Source of the DNA: Bryoerythrophyllum caledonicum
Lineage: Eukaryota > Streptophyta > Bryopsida > Pottiales > Pottiaceae
Reading direction: 5' to 3'
DNA length: 64,000 nt
NCBI GenBank assembly: GCA_963971425.1
Contig: OZ020521.1
Coordinates: 9,999,519 to 10,063,518 of the forward strand
Part shown: positions 11,999 through 21,938 of the stretch, in pieces
Layout of the letters: each line of letters begins with the position of its first letter
Position numbering within the stretch: position 1 is the stretch's first letter
Notes under the pieces: model-generated
The model's database searches: none
Seen by the model: the letters and a program-made list of their open reading frames with translations, nothing else
What the model was told of the DNA's origin: nothing
Program-made: the position numbers and the translations under genes

Positions 11999-12431
11999 AT
12001 CACAGAAACGAAAAGCACCGTAAAAAACAGAATAGAAAAGAGTAATGAGAATCTCTGCTCTCACGCGTTGAGCAGCGGCGCCCTCATAACTTTGGAGCTT
12101 CGTGCAGTACCTCCGCCGACCTGAAGCGTGAAAACAACAGACCTCGAATTGAAAAGAACAGACACTGGTTCACATGAGTGAGGAAGATTGGCGATGCACA
12201 GACCGGAAGAGCACAGACAATTTCGGAGACAGCGCGCCCGAGGCGCCGACGCTGGCTTTTATGAGCCGAATCCGCCCGGCCCTATAACCGGGGGTACAGG
12301 CCCTATGACCGCGCGATGTAGGCCCTATGACCGTGCGATGTTGCCGTCGACCTGTTCCATTTCGGAGCATCTGTTTCCAATTTCGGGGCTCCATTGGACG
12401 ACAATGTGTGTTTTTGACGTCTCCCGAGGCA

Positions 12432-12905
12432 GGGTTGTCATATCGGGCGGGTTAGGGTCATCGGACGGGCGTATCGGACCGGAGGGGCGGACGGTTTGGA
12501 CACCTCCGTCCGCCTTGATTCTTGGAGGCCGTGTAATTTTTTAAAGGTAAAACATTTGACAGTAAAAAACCACGTCGGATTCTGACGTGTCTGCCCACCG
12601 TGGCAACGGGACGGGGACTTAAACGCCAGGGCACGGACGTAATGGGCAGGGCGGGGACGTAAGAGGCAGGGCGCGGACGTAAGAGGGGCGGGGCGCGGAC
12701 GCTGGGGGCAGGGCGCGGACGTAAGAGGGATAGGGCGCGGACGTAAGAGGGATAGGGCGCGGACGCTGGGGACGGGGCGCGGACGATGGGGCGGGGCGCG
12801 GACGCTGGAGACAGGGCGTGGATGCTGAGGGCGGACGTGGAATGCAATATTACACACACAAGGGGTTTGAACTTTGAATGTTGGTAAGAACTATAAATCT
12901 TTATA
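12432..12905 (+). repeat. GC-rich dispersed repeat, copy B
   Basis: A longer sister of copy A (2191-2588) with the same start and end sequences. The internal tandem block (about 12620-12835) has more GGGCGCGGACGTAAGAGG/GCTGGGG units, so the two copies differ mainly in unit number. It lies just left of the divergent gene at 12980-13700. Confidence 0.75.
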
Positions 12906-12979
12906 AAAAAACATGCTTTAATACATCAAGACTATGATCAAACTATGTTTTCAAAACAACTCATATTCTTAGTTGTTAT

Positions 12980-13700
12980 CTAAGAAACTCCTGATATGTT
13001 GTAGATCATTCTAGGAATGACTACTAATATGTTGATTTGTCGAAGACCCACAGAGCTAATATAGGTTTGCCTTAATTCTTCAAACGGCTCGACCTGCGCA
13101 CTCGAGTCTTCGGGGTCACCCAGATCAATGACTCTTTTCTCCTCATCAATGGCTACTGCTTCTTGAGATCCATCTTGATCCCTATCCAATCTTGCATCAA
13201 TCTATACAACATGCACAATAATCAAATGAATCAATATACACAAAGGCTCTAGAACATTAACAAGCTTGAAAATAATCTTCAAAGCTCTAATTTTTATTGA
13301 GTACCTGTGTCATTGAGTCCACTACTCCATCATCTGCACAATAGAAGGCCAAAGATTCACTAGATGTAGAAGATAGCCCCCTAGGCCCATGCTCCTTGAT
13401 CATGTCCTTCCACCCTTCGCCTTCTTCCGCATTGTCAGTAGGAACACTCTCCGAAACAGTCTCTAGATTGATAGAACGTATTTTTACGTTTTGCCTAAAC
13501 TCAAGTGGCACATCATCATCATTAAAAATGTCAAACTCGTCCGCCTGTTGCTCATCGCCGTTCGAGTTGGATCCACCTCGCTTTCGCAATGCACTTCGTT
13601 TCAGCGCCTTGGTATTCGTATACCTAATCCCACCTCTCTTTTTCTTCCTCTTCTGCACAACTTCCTTCGGTCTCTCAGAAATGTTGCTTACATCGTCCAT
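12980..13700 (-). CDS. Two-exon hypothetical protein, divergent from the Mutator-like transposase
   Basis: Exon 1 is 13700-13305 (ATG at 13700-13698, donor CAG/GTACTC) and exon 2 is 13201-12980 (acceptor TTGTATAG). The join is in phase and gives 205 residues. The N-terminus is strongly basic (KRKKKRGG; RSALRKRGG) and looks like a nuclear-localisation or DNA-binding stretch. The middle and end are acidic. I recognise no family. It lies head to head with the transposase gene starting at 14278, so it could be an accessory gene of the same transposon, as some Mutator elements carry a second gene. That link is inferred from position alone. Confidence 0.45.
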
Positions 13701-14277
13701 ATTGCCTGCAATCTACACTTACAAATTTCAAACAAAACGTCCTATCAAATCAGCCCACAAGATCAGACTGAAGAATGAAGAGGCTAAACTCTTGCATTCT
13801 CCTTCTACATATGTGATTTCTGGATCCCACAGACTCATCTAAATTAACAAGCGCGTACACCTCACATCCCTACCCCACCCGATTTTTTCATCTCTGACAT
13901 CACGATAACAACGTGTCTGACAATCCATTCTAAGCAAGTTTTTAAACGCATGAAATGCCAAAGAAATCATCTGACAGTGACAGCCGCCGTCACTTTACCA
14001 ACTTTACATACGTATTAGAATGGGGTATTTATTATTTTTATGCCTGACTACTACATGCAATTTACTGATTCCATTTATAATAACTACTCTAATTAGCACC
14101 CTCAACAAATTTGAATACCCCCAAGATTTAGAACTTGCACACGTATAACATTCCCCATACCCGTTTGATTCTTACGCTAATTATTTACATTACTGGACTC
14201 ATGCACTTTACCTCACCCCTCGAGTAATTTCATTTCTATATAAACTACTGAACAACACCTCAACATCTCTTTCTTAC

Positions 14278-17200
14278 ATGAATTGCTCATGCTCTCTAAC
14301 TCTTGCTCCCATCATGGCTTCCTCTTCTATTCAACATCCGGTTCTGAACGTCATAGAGATTAGGTCACAAGGTTCACTTCCCTCCATCTACGTTCCGCCA
14401 GGTCCTGAAGGAGTGGCTGACATCACTCCGTCGTGGCGTGGAATTCGTTTCGGGTATGACTCATCGTCCTTGTGGTTAGAAAACGAAGTTCTTGATCCAA
14501 TCACTCAGCAGGTTCTGTACTCCATGGTCATAGACCCTATCATCTTAGAGAACAATACTACAATCTGGAAGCTGCAACCCGGAAAGTATCGCCTCTATGG
14601 TTTGACAGAGTCCGCCATGAACGCCTCTACGGTTCTCCTAACCTCCCGTAGTTCTTCTACAATATCCACAGTTGCTCCAGTACTCGCTCGTGTTAAGGTC
14701 GAACTAGGTCTCAAAGTCCGTATTGACATATCGGATTCGTCCGACGACGAGAAAAAGTCATCCGTTCAGTCCCGTCGCCCTTTGTCAAAAATTCCTTCAC
14801 CCACTTCTATTTCAGAAAACACTCTCAGATCCACCCTCTCGTCCGTTCCCTCTTCACAAATTCTAAAACCTAAAAACATTCTTCCCTCTCTTCACAAACT
14901 CGGTAGTATGCCTCGAAACAAAAATATCCTCAAAAAAGTTGATTTCCATTCCATTTGCACTGTCAACGTATCTTTTTTGCCTTCGTCTTTCAATGGCGAT
15001 GTCCTCTACATCCTACCTCCTGTTCTTCCGTCTGCTGCTCACAAAGTTGCTAAGTCCATGGATGGGATGGATAAACGGTATGACGGACACGTGTGGACTA
15101 GGACGATGACTACTAACATCAGTAACACGCTAGGGTTGTCCTTCCGCTTCTCCAACTGTGTAGGTCATCTACAATGCCACAATCAATCCTGTGACTTCTT
15201 GCGACGACCCGACCGTACAACTGGAGTGAACGAGGTGGAGTTCGAAGGCATTACCAAGGACCCCTTCCTAGTAGGAGAAGCGCCACCGCCTTCTTCTACG
15301 ATAGTCTGTAAGATTTGCAAAGAACCTCCAGTCTGCGTTGCTCCATGCTTGGCTAAAATCTTCTATGTTTTTTGGAGACAATAGTCAAGAGCGTGCTTGT
15401 GTCCATATTGGTACACGCGAACACCCTGTCAAGGTCGGTGACTACAGATGCACACGTAAAAAAATTGACGAGTTATTAGAAGAGCATGTTGACCGTAACC
15501 CGCAAGCTACCGTTTCAAAAATAGTCATGGAGACCAGCAAGGACTTACTAGGCAACTTACTTCTCCGTGATGAAAGTGACCCTCAAACCTCCAATCTTTC
15601 TCTCCAACAGTTAGAACCAATCTTTGATCAATGTAAAGAGTTGAACTCTTCGAGCATGCGGAATCGTATCTACACTTTCAAGTACTTGCGCAGGTATGGC
15701 ATTCTCGATGGGATCACAAAGCTCTGAGGCCTCAGCAACTGGGCCTACATCCAACGTAACATGTTCCCGGGCCAAGGAGACGACTCTGACAAAGTCTTCA
15801 TCTTCAAGATGTCTCAGGTCGGCCCCGGTAGCGGTGTTGACCTTGTTAGCCGTATGCAGCCTGGAGAAAACCTGTCCCACGCATGGATGATGTTCGACCA
15901 TGTCAAGCGGGTTAAGGACTAGACCACCATGGCCTGCCACGTGTACGACTCCCATTACCAACGCATTCTAACTATTGCTTGCTGTGATTTCCAGTCCAAG
16001 GACGGAGAAGCTCAACTCGTCTTCTGGAAGAACCTCAACTACATCATGGCCAGGCACGGAGTACCAAAGCCGCAGTTCTAAGGATTCATGGCTGACAGTG
16101 CTTAAGCCAACTGGAACGTTGTGCGCATCATTTATGGCTCTGGAAACCCTAAAGTCCCCATGGAAGGCCGCGAACAGACTTGTTACTTCCATTGGACACA
16201 ATCCCTAGAGAAACACACCAAAAAACACATCGTGCATGACCTGCAAGATCAACACAAGGTTCTTTGCAAGCAGTATAAAGATGCATGCACCATGGAAGAG
16301 GCTGAGACGCGCTACTGGGCTATTAGAGCGTGGTGGGCATCCGCAAAGGCCACCTCCAAAGTCGGATTAGGTCACTTGGGCCATTGGCTTGCGTACTGGC
16401 ATTTCCGGTATAGACAATGGGGTGGCTTTATGGAACTGGTGAGCATGCACTTATTGTAGTAAATATTTGTGTTTTATACTGAGATAAATTTTACACGTTA
16501 CTTTTTTTCCATGCTGTTTATATATATATTATTTATTTTTTTTAAATATCTATTTTTAGGAGAGGGTTGCGTGAACGCAGTTCTCTCCCATTTGAGACTT
16601 GAATATCAGATTTTCATGGTTGGTAATCTTGCAGGAAAAGAAATATTCTGCGGAAGAGCTAGCAGAGATGCCTTCATGTAACCTTGCAGAATCCGTCCAT
16701 AACAAATGGTTGCAAGCGTTCGGCAATAAGGATGGGGACCTCTACGTTGCAACTGTTGATGATTACGTTCGGGCTTTCCTCCAAGTAGTGGGTTACCATC
16801 AATTCAACAATGGTGGAGCTAGTGGTTCTGGACCATCTGTAGTAGAACTTCGACTTCGCATCGCCAAGCTCGTCGATCCGGCGATCCAGCGGGCCTCAAC
16901 AAGGCAGTTATGGACTTCCCAGAAGCTGAAATTTTTTGTACCCGTGACGCCCACCTGGAGGGGGCTGAGGTTTTTGGTTCCAAGAAACGTAAGGCAGATG
17001 TTCCAATAGGAGCTGAAGAAGAAACTCATAGACCAGACACCGTGAGCTACTCACGTCCTCGAATAGGGAGAAGGGTCACCCGAGCTCGTGTTGAGAATTT
17101 GAGTACTATCCACGAAGAAAATGAAGTTGAGGAGCAACCGCTCGAACCATCCACTTCTGCTGGACCCAATATTCAACGCGTGACCGCTGTTGAAGAGACC

Positions 17201-18073
17201 AAAGTGAACGAGAGGCTATGGCACATTGCCTGTTTGAAGGAGTCTTCATCCAAGGCTTGTTGGGGAATTATGACAAGGAGTAAGAAGAAATGTGAATCCC
17301 GTATTGTCCAAAACGGGAAGGCTACCCCGGCTCCAACTTACACCGGAATATGGCAGCCTCCTCAACGTGGTCGCAAATTAGAAGATCAGTTCTATTTTTG
17401 TGCAGACGATATTGAGAGGTGTGTGAAGGGTAGTCGTCGGAAGTGGATTGAGCCGTTTTCTCGAAGGCAAGATAGACCCCCTATTCCTTTAGTCTGGCCC
17501 GTAAAGATAGGGACTAATCTAACACGTGACGAAATGGAGGCGTTGGAGAATGCGGGCTTTCGACTTCCACAGAAGGAACGGCTTCCACTCAACCGCACAT
17601 TCAATAATGTTGCCCCACCACAAGACTTGTCACATATCCCAGTGCCAGACAAGGCGGACGTGTACCCTAAATCACGGAAGTCTAAGCCCATTCGACGCAT
17701 CACAACTGTGACTTCAAAGCACATGAAGAACATTGATTCTGCACGGGCCATATAGGCAAAAATACTAAAGGTGACCATGATACCTCAGCCTGGTTTTGGA
17801 TGTATTGTAGACTCGGAGTCGGATTCAGAGTCTGTTTATAGACTTTCAATTAGTGAAAACCCGGAGTGCTCCTGCCTAGTGTTCAAGAAAACAATTGCTA
17901 AGTTAGGACGGAGAGGGGAACCATATAGACCTTGCAAGCACCTATACTTCGTCTTGGTATTGGTCTGCAAATTCGATCCCGCTAGAGACCTCTTCATCCA
18001 CGCGCCCACCCTCAGTTTCAACGAGGTGAAAATAATTTTGGAGAGGGGAATTCTAGACCATGCTACAGATTAG
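14278..18073 (+). pseudogene. Mutator-like (MULE) transposase gene with SWIM zinc finger, broken
   Basis: One long gene on the plus strand. 14278-15384 is an N-terminal region ending in Cys/His-rich sequence (FSNCVGHLQCHNQSCDF) that resembles the WRKY/GCM-type fingers of some MULEs. A frameshift in a T6 run (15368-15373) moves the frame to 15338-16440. Here a DDE-type core is readable: ACCDFQSKDG, then FMADSA, then (after an intron ending at about 16634) CNLAESVHNKW. 16910-18073 carries a long basic/acidic linker and ends in a SWIM finger (CSCLVF ... RPCKHLYF). In-frame stops occur at 15725 (TGA), about 15920 (TAG), two TAA near 16079-16106, and 17753 (TAG). A second frameshift lies near 16900. 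The gene is dead but recent enough to read. Element ends were not found. Confidence 0.7.
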
Positions 18074-18890
18074 ACTACCTAGACCTCCACATCAACATAC
18101 TCTATGTGTTATTCCTATAATCGTGTGTTTCACGCGTTATGTATTATAATTTCCCAACTTAGTGACAATCAATATATTAGTATCTGTATTTACAACATTC
18201 GTTGACTTGTTATATAACCTAGACTTCTAATTTCCATGAATGTCTCTTACTGTCTAGTATACATGGTTCAAGTCCACTCCAAAATTTTCAGAATTTTAGA
18301 ATTTTAAGCCTTATTTCCACGGGTTTGGGTCACTAAATCCATGGTAATAAGTCAAGAATATTTGGATATTCTCAAGAATATTCCGGAATAAAATAAAATA
18401 AATTTTTTTTATAGAGATTTTTTCACTAGAAATACCAACTCACCGCTCAAAATTTTGAAATTTGTATGCTTACCGCTTACTGCTCACACCATAGCAACGT
18501 CCGCCTCGGTCGATGGAGTCGGGTCGGCTGCCTGAGTTGTGCCCCAACCGGGTTGCTCCACGATGTAGTTGGGATCTTGTTTGGAACTATCTAATTAGTC
18601 TACTCTCTAATTTTCATCAAATTTGACCGTACAGATCTTGAGTTATATTCAGTCAAAGTTTCAATTTTTGCAAAAACAACATATCTTTTTTAAGCATATT
18701 GACGACAATGTGGTCGATTTTGACTGTAGAAGTTATCTGCGCTATTTTTTCTAGGCTGATTTTAGTGCTTATACTTGTTGGGCTCCCTCACCTTGTCCAA
18801 ACCTGTCTTCAACTGATTTTCATGTCTTACCGTAGCTGTAGTAACCCAAGTAACCCACGTAACTCACACCCATTTCTTATCTATTCAGGT
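18074..18890. other. AT-rich gap between two transposase remnants
   Basis: No gene is visible. The stretch after 18690 reads into the pogo-like remnant through a possible intron acceptor (CTTATCTATTCAG, ending at 18888). Confidence 0.4.
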
Positions 18891-19481
18891 ATGGAGCCAA
18901 CCGTAGACAACAATTTCCCCCGTCGTGCACTCCACCAAGTGTCCACACTTCACGATCGGAAGACCGTCATCGCTTGGATGATTGAAGATGAGACCATCAC
19001 TGGCACCCGAGGTCTACCAACCCGTACAGTTCGTGCGTTTCGATAAGCTATGGTTTTAGCCGAAAAGAGGACCACCTTGAGATATTTGCTACCATGTTCA
19101 ACACACCTTTGCCAATCGGCGGACTCCTTTATCATTTCAAAAATCAAGGATGCATGGACAAAAAGGTGGGAAGCCAAAAAATCTGAACTAATCCAAACAC
19201 ATTCTTGGCAAAATAGGCCTCGAGGGGATGGCCAATGGTCTGGCAAACTTATTAACCCAGGGAAGGCATTTTTTCTTCAATTAGTTGTAGATTCTGTTGA
19301 AGATGTAAATAAAGAAATAGACATTGATAATATGTCATATGCTAGGAAATCCATGATAAGATGTGGCTTGGGTGGTACTTAGAGTGTTAATCAATTATTC
19401 CCTCAACTTTAGCAAATTGTTGCAAAGCATCAGCAGTATTTTCAAGGCTTAGAAGTGCCAGAATTGCCTATGGCAGATTAA
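18891..19481 (+). pseudogene. Internally deleted DDE transposase remnant (pogo/DDE_1-like)
   Basis: A single frame of 197 codons joins an N-terminal part (MEPTVDNNFPRR ... DRKTVIAWM ... GLPTRTVRAF) to a C-terminal part beginning THLCQSADSFIISKIKDAW and running through KLINPGKAFFLQL to its own TAA at 19479-19481. The frame is kept across the joint near 19046-19075, where the whole catalytic centre is missing. Stops lie at 19044 (TAA), 19380 (TAG) and about 19410 (TAG). The C-terminal motif (THLxQPADSFVI.KIK.AW) is one I associate with pogo/Tc1-type DDE_1 transposases found in plants and oomycetes. Such copies are typical non-autonomous deletion derivatives. Confidence 0.5.
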
Positions 19482-19587
19482 TATATACTTTCATTTCTTT
19501 ATTATTCTAAAATTGAAATTTCAATATTATTTCATAATTCACTACAATTGGCTTTTAGTGTTCCAATTTTTTAACCATTGTTCATAT

Positions 19588-21417
19588 TTAGTGTAGTGGT
19601 TCGTAATTAGTGTGTAGCACACTAATCAACATTATTAGTGTAGTTCCAGAGACTTGGGGTGATTGAGATCCCGAGGACAATTGCCGCCCCGAATTAGGAG
19701 TGTACGCAAGCTTTTTCATCACCGTGGAGGTAGACGCAGGACTCAGGTATGCAATTTTGCTTGCAAGCACTGCTTCATCAAGGTTAGTGGTATCTGGAGG
19801 CTGAGTTGAGGACTGGCTGCCTTGGGATTTGAAGACCTCTATCTCGTGTTGTTTGCCTTTGGCTTGCCTCGAACCGTCCTGCACAAAAGTTTGCTTACCT
19901 GCATCCTTGTTAACAAATGGGGGTGTTCCGGTTTTGGGGTCAGCATTACTCTTCTTGCTGCGCTCTTCATCGGCGGATGGCGGTATCATGGAACTGCTGA
20001 CTTGAGAGGGTCCTGCGTTGTTGCCATCTTGTTTGCCTGCGGCATTCGTCCCGAGCAAGAGCTTCCCTGGAACAACCAACTGAGTGTTTTTAGAATGGCT
20101 ATTTGTGGTCAACGAGGGGACCTGGATCGATTTGTTGCTGCAGACTTGGGATGTCCGCCCTGGAGTACCGGTCGTTGCTGGTCGATCATATGGTCCTGCT
20201 CCTCTAGCCTTACTGCTTGGCGAGGCCTTCGCTCCTTCGTCTGAAAGGTCAGAGGATTCATACCTGAGACGTTGTCCCGCCCGGCGAGTGCGATAATATC
20301 GCCGCTGCGAATTTTTATTTATTTTTATTTTTTAGAAACTACGACGATGAACCCATCTTCGTCTGTTGATGCTGATATGCGATCTGAGGCTTCAGACATA
20401 GTCACGTCCTTGGCTTGTTGGGGCTCTTTGGCTTGCCACTGCTGCTTCGGGACAGGTATTTGCGCAGGGCAAGGTCGATGATCCTTCAACGGAGCTGGCT
20501 GGGGCGGTATTTGCTGCATCACTCTTGAGCATTCGGAGTCGAGGTGCCTTGTGCTTAGGCATGTCAGGCACCTAATTCTCACTCCATACTCCACCAGCAC
20601 TCTGGCGTTTCTCCCTCTCGTGCCCACGATCTCAATCTCTGCAATCCACCCAGCATCGATGTCAAGGCTTACCAAGAAACGCGGATCGAGTCTTTCCCTA
20701 TTCCTGTGATCTTCTTGGAACACAGGGCCGAGAGCTTCAGCGATTTGTCTTGCCACCGGGATCAATTCCAGGCCAAGTAGGTGTAGAGTCGCCCATACCG
20801 GTGTCCTCATTCCTACCGCTCGTTGAGGGTTGAACGAAGGGAGCCACTCGTGAATCAAGATTCTCTGTCCATTGCAAACAAAAGAAGCAGTTGCTACTGC
20901 TCGCGTTAGTTCCTCATGAGTCCCAAACTGAACATAGTGGAAACCACATCCAGCAATCTTGTGACCTACGACTTTGCCACGGACAGCTATCTGAAGATCT
21001 GAAATCCATTTTTGCAAAGGAATTTTGAACGCTTCGGAACCTTGCACACGGACAATACTCATGCATGTGCTTCCTGTAATGCAACACTTCACGACCTATT
21101 GCTTGCTGATCTAATTCAAGGTGATGGATCGAAGCAAGCTCCCTAATGAGCAGTTCGTTGTTGTTTCGGAGCAGTGGCCCTTCAAGTCGTGACGCTTGCT
21201 TGCTTAGGGTTGAGGTCGAGATGGCGGTAGGCGTTCCGGCTGCTGCGTTTCTGTTGTCGGCAGCAACTGTCCCTCCTCCATTTCCGGCGGAGTTGGTTCG
21301 GTAACCTCCTTCCTCAGCAGGGCTTCGGTTCCCATGGGTTCCGGTTCGGCGCGCGTCGTTGATGCTGTCGCCTGCGTGTGGCGTACGCGCAGCCTCGCTG
21401 GAGCCGCTCGGTCCCAT
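19588..21417 (-). pseudogene. LINE-type ORF1 (DUF4283 plus CCHC zinc knuckle) remnant
   Basis: Read on the minus strand, the frame starts at ATG 21417-21415 (MGPSGSSEAARTP). It has one frameshift near 21050 and continues to 20325, then through a stop into a Ser/Pro/Gln-rich tail ending at 19588. The central part has the DUF4283 look (ILIHEWLPSFNP, TPVWATLHLLGLEL). It is followed by RCLTCLSTRHLDSEC, a CX2CX4HX4C zinc knuckle, as in ORF1 of plant LINEs. No endonuclease/reverse transcriptase follows. The lower-coordinate side is occupied by the pogo-like remnant, so ORF2 was lost or never present. Confidence 0.6.
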
Positions 21418-21571
21418 CTGGAAGTAGTTGAGCACTCCGACGACTCGGTCAGAGAGTTTCTCGCCAGTTTCCACACGCGCCAGCTTACTACAGTTCTCCA
21501 CTTCACGCCAGCATGGCCGTAAGGTTAGCCGCAGGAACCGCAGGTAGTACGTAACCACCTGTGACTGAGAC

Positions 21572-21806
21572 CTGCAGAGCAAGCAAACTTCTGGGCAGAC
21601 CTTGCAGAGCAAGCAAACTTCTGGGCAGATCTTGCAGAGCAAGCAAACTTCTGGGCAGACCTTGCAGAGCAAGTAAACTTCTGGGCAGACCTTGCAGAGC
21701 AAGCAAACTTCTGGGCAGACCTTGCAGAGCAAGCAAACTTCTGGGCAGACCTTGCAGAGCAAGCAAACTTCTGGGCAGACCTTGCAGAGCAAGCAAACTT
21801 CTGGGA
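21572..21806. repeat. 30-bp tandem array, about eight copies
   Basis: Units of TTGCAGAGCAAGCAAACTTC plus TGGGCAGACC repeat every 30 bp with only two or three single-base differences. Because 30 is a multiple of three, both strands stay open through the array, giving decapeptide repeats on each strand. The array lies about 155 bp upstream of the LINE ORF1 start (minus) and about 130 bp upstream of the GMC oxidoreductase start (plus). There are no unique spacers, so it is a minisatellite and not a CRISPR array. Confidence 0.85.
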
Positions 21807-21938
21807 CTTAGTCCTATGAATTGCGGCTCTCCGAGCTGGCTTATCAAGTCATTTCTCAACGCCCCTGGCAAACGTCGACTGTTAGCTGCTGCGTACCGTG
21901 TGATCCACCGTGAGCTTTAACTTCTCGATCGGTCAGCG

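Noticed and set aside
15611..15961. Minus-strand frame of 116 codons within the MULE
   Set aside because: It is the antisense shadow of the transposase coding sequence, which is clearly on the plus strand.
18260..18285. tRNA T-loop-like GGTTCAAGTCC
   Set aside because: No acceptor stem, D arm or anticodon arm can be drawn around it.
21561..21920. CRISPR-like appearance of the 30-bp array
   Set aside because: The units are contiguous with no unique spacers and no cas genes, and the context is a plant nuclear genome. It is a minisatellite.
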